In this document: positions 24,198-35,445 of the stretch, piece by piece
How the letters are laid out: every line of letters begins with the position of its first letter
Numbering within the stretch: the first letter of the stretch is position 1
Origin: Chalara sp. BL73
Lineage: Eukaryota; Ascomycota; Leotiomycetes; Helotiales
Assembly: GCA_918026815.1 (NCBI GenBank)
Contig: CAKJVC010000090.1
Span: 422,998 to 486,997, forward strand
Direction of reading: 5' to 3'
DNA: 64,000 nucleotides
Position numbers and translations under genes: made by a program
Notes under the pieces: generated by a model
Databases searched by the model: none
The model's input: only the letters and a program-made list of their open reading frames with translations
What the model was told of the DNA's origin: nothing

Positions 24198-25809
24198 ATG
24201 AATAGATGGCAATATATAGAAATCGGTCTCAATCGCATTATTTTTGAACCTGCCTGGGGTATTGATATTCAATCACTTGTAGGGCTGTATACGTAAGTTC
24301 GATTGTTAAGATCTTTAGCTCCCCACCGTAGATTCCATATAGTAACGTATAAAGGACTGTGCATAATTCCTGTGCATCACAGAGAGCGGCTGGAGCCCAT
24401 CGCGGAAGTGCGTGTATGTGGAACTTTGCAAACATTTTCAGATTCTTTGTTGACAGATGGACAGATACTGGAGCTCACCTGCTAGGCGAAGATCTTTATA
24501 TATCTTTGACAAACTACCTTCACCAGTACCTTGATATCCTGGAAACAACGTTTTAAATCACTCTGTGGTCAATCTCTCCTAGATTGCTATCTCGAAGAGT
24601 ATGCCCAGTTTACTAACTCCGCCCAAATCATACACTACATATTCCGATACCTCAACCGCCACTGGATCAAGCGCGAAATTGATGAGGGAAAGTCAGTATA
24701 CGACATTTACACCTTACACCTCATCCTCTGGCATAGCGAGTTCTTCCAGGAGATCTCATGCGACCTGGTGAATGCGATTTCAGAGCTAGTGGAGAAGTAC
24801 CACGATGGTAAGGTTATCGAGCATGGTAACAGCAAAGCTTTAATCGAGTTTGTTGTCTCGCTTGGGCTTGACGCCACAAATTCGCCCCAGACCATTTCAG
24901 ATTCCTACGGAAGCATTCTTGAGATTCCCTTGCGTAAGGCCATAATATCCTCTTCCGAGATGAGATTACCTCAATTCCATTACGAGGAATCTATTCCTAA
25001 TTACAAAGATGAACCGGCTCGCACGGAGGTGGAAGAACGGCTCGTTACTCTTACGCTGTGCTCCAAATTTACGCAGCCGCTCATTCATGCCTGCGACAAT
25101 ACTGGCATGGTCAAGTTGGTTACAAAAGACTTGGCTGTTGTCGAGGTTGGTAAGTAGCCACCAGAAACGCCGTCCGGCTGTAGCTAGCCTCTAACGCTTA
25201 TTTAGAACAAAATACTGCCGAGTGTTCTTTTGTTATCAAGCATCTGTGTGCATACTTTGGCAGGAAAATAATTGAAAATGAATTCATTGCTCTCCCAAAC
25301 GTGAGCTGTCCTTGCCTCCCACACTAGGACACAGGTAGTCCTCAAGCTTATCACTCACAGGTAAATGAGGCAACCCTTCGTCATGTCCTCAGGTGGTGTG
25401 ATCACCACAAAGACGACCCCGATAACGCCTTCACCAATATTCGCACCAATATTGATGAATGGGACGAAAAATACATGCAGGTTGATCAAGAAGCTCTGCT
25501 AGATATCGTTCTTGTAAGTGTTTTCTTGTCTCGAAACACATGTTTACCCCCATGAGCTCCCCCCACCCCGCTTCTTCCCTTTTTCTCTTCTCTTTCGTAT
25601 TCTTTCCTTCGTGTTTTGTAAGGCTAAATTAAGTACGACAGGCCGCCAATTACCTAGACATTAAAGCACTCTTAAATTTGGGCTGTGGAGCTATTGCGAA
25701 AATGATAATGGAGTGCGATCCTGATGATATCCGGAAGACGTTCAACATTATTAATGACTTTACACCTGAGGAAGAGGAACAAATTCGTCGGGAAAATGAT
25801 TGGGCATAA
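24198..25809 (+). pseudogene. CUL1-SKP1 fusion gene, copy A (one frameshift)
   Basis: Same gene as the intact copy at 44037-45645. Exons are 24198-24292, 24355-25149, 25206-25300, 25361-25513 and 25642-25809. The cullin N-terminal motifs ([23 protein letters not shown]) run in the same exon into SKP1-like sequence ([11 protein letters not shown]), and the later exons carry the SKP1 signature ([33 protein letters not shown]). Copy A has one extra G near 24,541 compared with copy B, which shifts the frame and creates a stop at about 24,556. Whether this is a real mutation or a base-calling error is undecided; the rest of the gene is well conserved. Only 185 bp upstream of the start belong to the duplicated block, so its distal promoter is the unique left flank. 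Confidence 0.75.
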
Positions 25810-27500
25810 GGTCGGTAATAATTTAGTCGTCATCTTTGCGGACGATCTTGTGTGGGCTGCTGCAAGATTCCCATGTCTTATAATACCCCCCTCGTTTCAT
25901 GGAAGGCATTTGTTATGGGACTTCTCAGTGGAAATTGAACAATGTTAAATCCATCGCCTTATAATTTTTAGAACTTCAATGATATTTCATTATATATATT
26001 GGTCTGGGTTACTAACGAGCACAGGTAGATCGCTTATATTGACTTCAACTCTAAATTTCTAGGCTGTGATGAGTAGGTTTCCCTGAGGGCTATCAGATTT
26101 ACTACTATATGGTTATGAGCGGGGTATATGATTGAATATTTGCAGGCTGTTGAGCTACAGCCCTTGTATTTATATCTGTATTTGGATCTATTGGTGAGAG
26201 TGCTAGTTTTCTAGTTGGGCATTCGTCGGTTCCTTTATTTCAAGATGAGCCACCCTACCAACGGAGGGCCGTGTTCCATGGAGAATTGAGGAGTTTGTTG
26301 GGTATAATGATTGTAGATATCGATGTGACATAAATTCGACTGGTAATATGATACTAGCAAACTGTTTATGCAATTATTTGTGTTCTTCCTTGCATTGGAG
26401 ATGGGCTCGTTCTTATGGGATATCTCCTTTCTAGACTTGGACTTGTTATAAGCTAAAATATGTTTAACCATATAGTTAACTTTGATGCCGCACTATGGAC
26501 CGGCCAATGAAAAGGTGGTATTAATGATGATTTGGAGGAGGATTTTTAAGAGGTAGATATGCAGCATGCACTTCGAGTCTGGTTAGATTCGGTATGTGAT
26601 TATATTAACACGTATTGGATGCTCTGAGACAATAGTCCTTGGGATTTGCTGTGTTGTACGGATATTCGGTGTTTTCGGAGGGCTAGCTGAGTAACTTGAT
26701 TGGCTCGTGGCTCCCTGGCAGTAGCGAGGATTTCCGAATCAAAACAAAAATAATCCATATCGCGGGTAAGTGCGTGTAACGGAACTGTCAAAGTAAAAGG
26801 CGGACAATGCATTTAAAGAGCCAAAGATGCAAGCAGGAATGGTGCACAACTTAAAGTAGAAAGGCCAGAGTGAGTAATTTGGGACCCATCCCGCAAGGCA
26901 GAATGTTAAAATGAGTGACATTTTCCAATCTACAATAAGGTTTACAACAGAGTGAATCAAAAGGTCTAACCTTAAGTGGCGTGTTTTTAATGACGCTTGA
27001 TCGGGGCTGAGTCGATAGATTTGTTGTAAAAAGTGTGTTGTTGGAAAGTTGTTGGCTTTGTTTGCATATATTTTGTGTGTAATAGAATATGGGGTTAGAA
27101 AAGAATGAGTAGTAACCACGCAAAGGTATCCTGAAAATCTGTTCCAATATCTATCTACTTGTTGGATTGTCAGGAATATGCTTTACAAAATAATATTTAC
27201 ACATTAATAAAGGTCAAGGATCACGTTTATTCAACAGGAAAATTAGTATTTTCCTATATCATTTCAAGGGAGATCCTCCATAAATAGAGCTTTGCGAATC
27301 ATATAAACACAAGAGTGTATTAACATTATAATCTGCATCCACTCACAGAGCCCGCCACTAACAAATTCGGAGCAAAAAGATTGGATCGCGCTTGTGCTCA
27401 GCAGCATGCCCTTGTAATAACTAAAAACAACACAAAAATGCTTGATTGACTGCAAAACGCGCCGCCGAAACTTACGCTATTTATCTTCACAAAATGCCGT
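25810..27500. other. AT-rich interval in copy A, no supportable gene
   Basis: About 1.7 kb lie between the fusion gene and the NLR remnant. The minus-strand frames at 26739-27147 overlap each other and show no motifs. The AT-richness would fit decayed sequence, but I cannot identify a parent element. Confidence 0.4.
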
Positions 27501-27518
27501 TGTTTTTTCTGCGATCCT

Positions 27519-30330
27519 CTATTTGATTTTTTTGTAGCCTGAATAAGCTCTAGCAAGCAAGTGCCGAGAAGCTAATCGATCAGGGTGTTCTTTGGCCAAC
27601 GTTTTTTTTTCTATTGCAACCGCATTGTTTAGCAACGTGATCGCTTGCTTTGTTTGTCCATCATACAAGTAAGCTCTAGCAAGCTCATGCTCAGAGGCTA
27701 AGCGATCAGGATGCTCTTCAGGGAATTGACTTTTTGTCCAACTGTAACATACTTCAAAATACCTAACAGCTTCCGTGATCCGTCCATCTACTAGCAGACA
27801 TTGCCCAATCCGAAGCGCAAGCTCGTACTTTTCTTCTATATCAACATTTGTATTATTATAGAGCACAGCAGAAGCATGTGGGAGGTAATCTCTCCACAAG
27901 CTGTGATTTTCATATTCACTTGATGGAAACACCGCCTCCAGATGACAGATTGCTTTCTCCATCGTCTTTGTCGCAAGTCTTTCTTGTTCAATCCATATTC
28001 GCGTTGCTAATTGAACCAAGCTGTGCATATCAAAGGTCTCGTCACTTCGTTTAACTAAAAAAGAGAACCCTCGCAGCGTGCCGATTGCATTCATCATCTC
28101 TTCATTGGAACCTAACCTCGGTAGCAAAGATTGCGGTATGGCTTTTGGCTCGATGCAAGACCTAAATGATAGTAAGTCTGCAGCAGCGCTATCGCATTTT
28201 CGGATTTGTTCAAAAGATACGAGCCAGGTCGTTACTACGGCGTTCAGCGAGCCTTTATATCGCGTATTATCGGGAAACTGTCTGTTTAACAAACGTACCA
28301 TATCTTGTTCTGTACCTCTTAACAATCCTAAGTATTCTGCAATCGAAATCTGGTTTCTGTTCAAATAAGCAGCCGCTTGCGTGATTGCCAAGGGAAGGTG
28401 AGTGAGCTCGCTGAGGAATTTCTTTGTTGACACGCTGTCGCGGAGCAGGTCCTTTCGAAATATCGACGTCTCCAATAAGCTTTCTGCCTCTTGTTGACTC
28501 ATCTCATTCAACTCAACCATGCCGCTTACCTGAAAATCTACTGCTACATCGCGATACCGTGTAGTAAACAAAATCAGGCCACTCTCGCTGTCCGGAATAT
28601 AGTCAACAATGCCCACACGAGTGTCTGAAGTTCCCCGAAGCATGTCTACATCGTCGGCATTGTCCACAATGAGGAGCCATCGTCCGGCTTCCTCCGAGCT
28701 TAAGTATTGTTGAACTGATTGCATAAGATTGGCATTGTTTTCTCTGCGAATACAAAGCTTTTTGCCATTTCCGTATATGTCTGTTCAAAACTCGCATGGC
28801 TTATTGCCGGCACCCAAAGATAGAGAAGTTCGGCTTGTTCTCTTTTACCCAGTACGCAAAATTTAGGGCGATTTGCGTCTTACCAACTCCGCCTAGTCCT
28901 ATAATAGCAACTTTTGACACTCCTGTATAAAAAACATTCGTTTCAACGTGTCTAGTATCTTCTCTCGGCCGATAAATCGTTTGTTCCTAGGGAGTGAGAT
29001 GTGAAAGGAAGGCAGAACAGCACGTTCTTTATTAGTGTTAGCAGCCATTACACAGTACATTTCAGCTTCTCGTACACTAACTTTGAGATGCCCCGTCAGG
29101 TTCGCTTGCACTTGTTGCCGCTTGTGTCGCAGTAAGAGTTGTCGTGGGTCGCTCCTCTCGCGGCCCGTTTCTATCTTGATCAAGCTCCATACTGCGCATA
29201 AAGAGTCTGAGAACGCCAACGATGGCGCGATATCGTGGGTCTGTTCGATCGCTGCATCTTGCCATCTGCATATGATTTGCGTCGATGCTTTCGACCGTTT
29301 CGAGGGAACTCGGCAGATCAAGCTTTGAGGAAAAGTCGCCTACCACCTATTATCATGAATAGGTCAATACTAATCGAACAAGGTACAGCTCAGCTCCAAT
29401 ATCCTACCTTGTTATGCAGCCCTTTCATGCCCGATATTCCTCGTGCCTCCTGAAATGAATGGATTTTAATTCGAGAATGGTCTGCTATAGTCTTGAACTC
29501 TTCGTGGATATTGTCTAGAATCTCGCTGTGAACCTCAAGTGTCGTGATGATGCCTTTGTTCGAATCTTGCAGAGCTAGGCGGGCAAAATTGGACGCAATC
29601 TCGCCCCATGGGGCAGATCTACTCCTCGATGCGGCGTGCCCAGAAACACGATGGATTTCGTGCGTGCACGGCAAGCATTCGATCGGCGGATTGCCTATGG
29701 CCGTATCAGCATCGGCTACCATGATTCTAAGATTGCTGCAACCCACGTCTTTGACGATAATGCCGCCAAGACTGTGTACTACAAATATGATCGGATCCTA
29801 ATGTTGTCAATCTAAGCATATTGCTAGGATACTGTAGCTGTTTATGCGCTTACTTCATTCTCGATTTCCCGCTCAACACGGACGGCCAGGTCCCGGCCAT
29901 GCTGCGATACGCTGTTCTGGTTATTCGCCTGAAAAAGCCCACCGATCACGTCCGCATTATAGCCGTACGTCCATACCCTTGCCTTGGGGAGATCTTCTAT
30001 AAGGAAATCTTCAGGCCAAAACACCTTGGCAGATTCGTCTACGCTTGTTTTGTTGTTGGTAGTCGAGGTTGACGACTTGTGCTTGAAGAAGGATATGATA
30101 TTTCGTTTGCTTCGTTTCGCGGGTTCTGCATTGTTGCTAATCGCATCCTGGCTGTTGTCCTCCCACGTGTGTCTTGGATGTCCCCTCAAGCCATGTACGA
30201 AGAGGATGCTTGCATCAATTAGTTTGAGAGGATTTGCATTGGAATTGATCTCGCACTTAGCTCGGTACGGCCCGTCTCCAGCACTGTCAGTACTAGTAAG
30301 TTCCGTAAAGCCAATACGATGGATCAGCAT
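27519..30330 (-). pseudogene. Alpha/beta-hydrolase-NB-ARC-TPR NLR-type gene, decayed, copy A
   Basis: Read on the minus strand from the ATG at 30330: an alpha/beta-hydrolase domain (ILFVHGLRGHPRHTW, then an intron, then FVVHSLGGIIVKD with the nucleophile Ser), a linker, an NB-ARC domain with the P-loop GLGGVGKTQ and LLIVDNADDVD, and C-terminal TPR units of about 42 residues sharing EHPDRLAS..LARAY. This is a classic fungal NLR architecture. The frame is broken repeatedly: two stops within a frame between the hydrolase Ser site and the LGTPHRGS segment, a shift before the P-loop (T run at about 28,930), one between NFSIF and WVPA, and one at an A run upstream of 28,724. Most are shared with copy B, but a missing C at about 29,626 is private to A. 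The TPR array ends after about three units, short for the family. Confidence 0.8.
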
Positions 30331-31175
30331 GTCTGAGCTAGCCCACTATGATAATAGTGGAGCCGCCATCGCAAGTGGGGAGGAAGCTTGAAACTCGACA
30401 GTGGAGATGAATGACGATAACCTTACTTATCGTCTTGACACAAGATGGCTAAATTTACCAAGGTTCTCAGCATTGGTGCCTGAGGCTGAAATGGACAACA
30501 GGCCAAATGTAGTTGGCATCATATCAGTGATGAAGGGGTACCTGAGGAATGGAGTTTGTAGCGCTTCTAGAACGGCTTGACTGACCAGGGGTTGAGGTTG
30601 CGGAGAGGCGATTCCTGGTTGAGTAATCAGGAGGGAATCCAATACCATTTGTAAAGATGAGGCTACAATCCTGTGATTACTCTGGTACCTGTGCAAGTCG
30701 GCCGAAAAGTATCCGGTAGTCATCTGGAGATGATCGGAAATTCTTTATCAGTCATGCATTATGGCTTGACATGCACATAAGCCGGTTGGGTGAATTTGAT
30801 TCTGCCATTATGTTCCACAAACTGGTTGATATCACCTTTGCTAGACGTTCCTTGAAGTTTGATTCGGCACACAACACCAACTAATTTCGATGCATACACC
30901 CAAAAGACAGAAACCGTTCTGTTTCACCAATTGACAGAAGTCAATAGCAGAGGCTTGTACCCTGACTCCTAGCCATCTCATGATATCGTCGTCCAAAAGC
31001 TCTACCCGAAACAGGGGCCATGCCAAACTGAAGGAAACTAACCGATTTCGGCCCCCAGTTTTTCTCATCTTTCGCCCTTGACAGAGAGTCGAATTCTGTT
31101 ACCCTCGAGGTAGCGTCCTCTCTCTCTCTCTCTCAAAATAATAATCACAATCTGCCGCTATGTCAATGAATAATC
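30331..31175. other. Interval in copy A with uncertain small open frames
   Basis: A minus-strand 98-residue frame at 30427-30723 starts with ATG, but copy B breaks it with a one-base deletion. Another at 30841-31068 shows no motif. Neither is supported as a gene. A short CT repeat lies at about 31,118-31,133, just before the amidohydrolase remnant. Confidence 0.35.
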
Positions 31176-32153
31176 GAGAAATATCGCCCTGATATTCGTT
31201 CATTTGTCGATATCTACAAAGACATCCACCAGTATCCTGGACTCTCATGTTTTGAGTCGCGCACGGCATCTGTGGTGAAATTGGACTTGATGTCATGACT
31301 TGTATTGGAGGACATGGAGTGGCAGGTGTCTTGAGGAACGGACCTGGGAAGACTACCTCTCTTCGTGCTGAGCTGGATGCGTTGCTGATTGAAGAAAAGA
31401 CTGGTTTGTCATACGCAAGCAAAGAATGAATGAGGGATGTGGCTGGCCGAGAACAACCAGTCATGCACGCCTGCGGCTACGATATCCGCACTGCGTGTGT
31501 TCCGGCTACTGTGCAACTGTTGCACTCAGCCGCGAAGGAATGGCCTGGTACCATCCTTGCAATCCTTCAGCCTAATGAAGAGATTCCTGGAGGAGCTCAA
31601 GCGATGATCGGCGATGGCCTTTACGAAATCTGTCCGTTCCACACATCGTGCTTGCGCAACACGTTGGAATGTCGAAGGCAGGTTTGGTCGCCGTGAGAAC
31701 AGGACCCGTTTTACCAGCCTCTGATTACATTGATATATTAATCGTTAGTGAGGGCATTAGCTCGAATCCGCCAGAGTGCCCTGAGCCCGTGAGCCTCTGT
31801 AGTTACCTAATAACGAGGTTTCAAAGAATTGTGAGCAGCGAGATAGATAGCAGCGAGTTTGTAACACTGGTTTGCCGCGAGTTTCATGCCGACGAGCCAG
31901 GTGCTCTGGGTCTCGCCTATGGACACACCTGTGGAAGAGTTTTCAATTCTTGGAGGAACATCCCCAGTCCCTTTTGTGTATTGGAAGCTGGGAAGGACGG
32001 ATCCTGCGAGAAGGGACGAAGCAGAGAAGAAAAAAAGGGAATATCCTTGAATATCTTCCAACAAACCAACCTCCCGAGTCTGCGCCAGCAGCAGAACTTA
32101 CCATCTCAACCGGGACGGAGGCGATGGCGTTGGCAACCTTGATATTTTTGTGA
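31176..32153 (+). pseudogene. M20D amidohydrolase/peptidase remnant, copy A
   Basis: Pieces of an M20D aminoacylase/amidohydrolase follow each other in several frames: IYKDIHQYPGLSCFESRTAS, then GGHGVAGVLRNGPGKTTSLR, LDALLIEEKTGLSYASK (in-frame TGA at about 31,427), VMHACGYDIRTA, ILQPNEEIPGGAQAM, and later NPPECPEPVSLCSYLITRF, CREFHADEPGAL and a C-terminal GTEAMALATLIFL. Functional family members carry a metal-binding HACGHDxH motif; here it reads HACGYDIR, so two ligand-type histidines are gone. A central part of the dimerisation domain also seems deleted (about 31,920). Together with the stops and frame changes this is a dead gene. The 3' half lies in the block that copy B lacks. Confidence 0.8.
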
Positions 32154-32361
32154 TTTCTGCGCAACAGCGGAGATATCTTTCGATGCCCCCACAGCTGGCT
32201 AAAAGCGCTTTCTATTTTCTTTAACCGCGATGAGCACCGGGCGGGGGCTGAGGTCACCGATATTTATACCAATAGCTTGCTTTTCATTTCAACGATATAG
32301 TTAACTATAAATGACAAATTTTGTGCGCATAATGAACAAGTTTTCAAACGATATTCATATT
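31736..32361. other. Block in copy A not homologous to the matching place in copy B
   Basis: The copies align up to TTGATA and again from TAAGGCGACTCTCC. Between these points copy A has 626 bp, carrying the 3' half of the amidohydrolase remnant and about 200 bp of AT-rich sequence. Copy B has 818 bp of unrelated sequence (51,558-52,375). Copy A therefore appears to keep the ancestral arrangement at its left side. Confidence 0.75.
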
Positions 32362-33064
32362 TAAGGCGACTCTCCTGTACTGTAATGTATATGTAAGTAC
32401 TGTACAGCACAGCACAGACTGATGTGTGTAGCCCCTACTTAACTTATTTGACAATAAACTATGAGCCCCCTCGTATCCCTCCTTAAATGCTTATTTGACA
32501 CAACCTCCATCCACTTCTCCTCCCTCAACAACTCACAGTTCACTTTTTGCTTTTTGTCCCACTGTTGCTGCCTTTCGGTGATTCTAGTCTTGGTAGTCTG
32601 GTGTGTCTGTGACTTATCGTCGACAACCGTGTGGTATCTTGGGTACAGCGTCTCAACACCTTGTCAGATCTTATCAACCTCCTGGGTACTTATGTTGCAG
32701 TCCGCAAAGTTCGACCCTGCAAAAGATAACCACAATTGATTAATGTGTTCTCCAATAAGCTATCACCAAACAGATAGGCTTTGGCACCGTTCTAGTTCAA
32801 CCGCACAAACCCGTCAAAGCACCGAGCAATCCAAAATAGTGCCAATTCACAGCCCTTGGACGACAACCCTTCATCTCGCTCAGAGTTGTTTGTAAGCTCT
32901 GTGTTGAATTGTGTTCACCATCGTGATATATTTCTTCACAGAGCTCTTAAGTTTCGGGTTATCTGCCATCCGAATCAGCATTCTCCGCAGACTCTGGTTT
33001 ATATACTTCACCGTAAGTGCTTCCAACCAAGCTAGCTCAGTCACCTCTATCAATTATCCTCAAT
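32362..33064. promoter_or_regulatory. Upstream region of the low-complexity protein gene, copy A
   Basis: An open frame at 32461-32739 starts with ATG but encodes a Cys/Ser/Leu-rich product without motifs; pyrimidine-rich sequence like this is usual for fungal promoters and 5' UTRs. A GTACTGTACAGCACAGCACAG segment lies near 32,398-32,418. I do not support a gene here. Confidence 0.35.
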
Positions 33065-34045
33065 ATGGTCTTCGGCAAAATCAGGCAGGCAAAGCAGCAA
33101 GCCAAGGAGCATAAGTCAAAGATTGCAGAGAAGGAGGAGGCCGCGGCAACCAAGCCACCTTATAAACATGTCCCTACGCATGCAGCTGTTGACGCCTTGA
33201 GTGGTGCACCTTCGACATGGAAGGCGTTTGATAAGACGAGAATCAAAGAAGAAAACAAGCGGAAGAGTCAAATTGCATTCAGTCGGACGCACAGTACCCT
33301 ATCCGCTGTATCCCACATGCACCAATCTATATCCTCTAGTTCCCGCCATCTTCCTCGGAACAGCAGCTATACCGGCTACAACTCTGCTTATTTCACCGCC
33401 GGCGAGAGCAGCTCCAGACCTGTATCTTACTATGAGCCTGCTTATAAACGGCACAAGCCTTCAAGAGGAACTTCTTTCTTGGATTCTGGAATAGGACCCA
33501 GTCCACTGGGTGGTAGCCCAACTCAAAGTGAGGGTAAGAATATAGCACTGGTGGCATGGTAACAATTAACGGATTATATAGATATTTCTTCAGGAGCCCC
33601 CAACAATGGCAGCAATTATGAGAAAGCCGCTTCAACATCCTCGAATTCATCCGACCACCTGGAAATAGCTGCAACAAAGGTGTTATCGAAGCCAGCTCAA
33701 AAGAAGAGAAGAAGGAAAGGTCTAGTCTCTACCCAAAGCTTGGACCTGAGCTCCAGAAGCCGGTGGTATTAAACAACTCCATGCAGGATGTGTTTGACAG
33801 ACTGCACACAAATCCAAATCGCAAATTAGGCGAAGCGCCCATTTCTGATGAGCCTCTGCCGTACAGAGCACCTCCTAAGGTGGCGCCTATGGTTTCAGCA
33901 GAGCCAAAGAAGAAGAGATGGAGCCTCATGGGCAAGAAGCACGCCCCACGATTACCACCTAAGCGCCTTTGCCATTGCAGCATGGAATGCCAGGGACTCA
34001 GTCGCCCACGAGTTTGCTAGTGCCGCGAACCATGTTTTAATATAG
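33065..34045 (+). pseudogene. Uncharacterised low-complexity protein, copy A (frame broken)
   Basis: From ATG 33065 (MVFGKIRQAKQQAKEHKSKI) exon 1 runs to 33533. A 60-bp intron (GTAAGA..TTCAG) leads to exon 2 from 33594. The product would be about 300 residues, lysine-rich at the start, then Ser/Tyr/Pro-rich and probably disordered, ending in a short helical part (AFAIAAWNARDSVAHEF). I do not recognise it. In copy A exon 2 is shifted at CAAAAG (33,699; copy B has one more A) and again near 33,950. Exon 1, which is broken in copy B, is open here. The complementary breaks suggest a real gene with noisy consensus in each copy. Confidence 0.55.
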
Positions 34046-35445
34046 GCGCATGCATATCCCGACTGAGCGATCGTGAAACACATTCTGGCTAAACACAAAG
34101 CATGGGTACATGGAAACCTGCATATACTCATCTTGGCTGTACCTGCGTCATATCCTACGTTCCACAACTTAACACCTTATCAAATCTTTACATATGCCAC
34201 AAAATTCACTCGTTATCATGCCACACCGAGGATGGCATACTTAATCAAGGCATTCAAAGTTCACCATCAATTTCTATACATTGTGCGATTTAAATTTTCT
34301 TATTGTCTGGAAGCGGGCGGGGAACATTAGACCAGGGAGATAGGATCATATACAAGGGAATCCTCGAAGGATTGGAGTTTTAACTAGACAGGCTTGGTCC
34401 TTATTATTTTATGCAGAGCTGGTTCTTGGTGCGGGCGAACTGGGGAGAATTGGATAAGGATTTGAGGTCACGAGTCTCCTTTTCAAAAACACGACGCTAG
34501 TCCCGATTCTCAGGCACATCTGATATGGGGAGGGCATTCTTGGATATGTCTTATTACACTGAGGACAGCGCATCGATGCGGAGGGATCAAAGCTGAATAC
34601 AAACGCTTGATTTTCTCAGATCTCACCATTTACACAGCCTGCTCATCCAGAATTGAAGCTGATACGAGGACCGTACATCTCGTCTAACGATTGCAATCTC
34701 CAGATCTTTCACATCCCAAATTTAATCTCCATAACCCTTGCCCATGCCATACCAGATCCGCGTCATCAGGATACCAACGCAATCCCCGGATCTCCAGCTA
34801 CTGTGAGTAATTCTAAGCCCATCTGTAGATCTGTCGATCTTCCACAAAAATTTAAAATAAAGCTCGCACGCACACACCCACCTGCAGGCCGTGGCCGGGA
34901 TGTGGGACCTTTGGGAACCCACAGGTCTGGAATGCACGTGTGATCGCTGCTCGACGCGCTGAGAAGGAATTAGGGTTTGGTGAAACGTGGGATTATTAAA
35001 GTTTGGCGTAACATGTTTGAAATGAATGTGTTTGGCTGGGTGACGGTAGAGCGGAGGCGGCCGTGTAAAAATGAGCTTCGGGGATCACACGTGATGTATA
35101 TACAGCACTTGCTCGCGGGAGAAGGACATTAGTAGTGAGACCGCCCGTTTTGAGAATTTTGAATTGGTTGAGTGGGCCGGTCTTCGTCGCATTGGAGATT
35201 GCGCACTTGTGTCTCACGCGGATATTGGAGGAGCATGATGTTTTCCAATGATAATTTCGAAGCTCTCTGGCTGGCTTCAAGGCACAGGAACATTCCGAAA
35301 GCGTTTGGGTGGCATTTGACTCTTTGGAGTAAGAAGTGCTCAAGGCAGAGGTGCCTGTAGCAGCTGGTTTATGGTTTTCACTCTATACAAGCCTCGTACT
35401 TACGAAGCAACATCACACTTGCAAGATTGCATGAGCAATTCTTCT
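34046..35445. other. Interval in copy A between convergent genes
   Basis: About 1.4 kb without a supportable gene. Part of it (35,127-35,195) differs from copy B by an unusual cluster of substitutions and indels. Small frames such as 34996-35343 minus overlap others and have no motifs. Confidence 0.4.
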
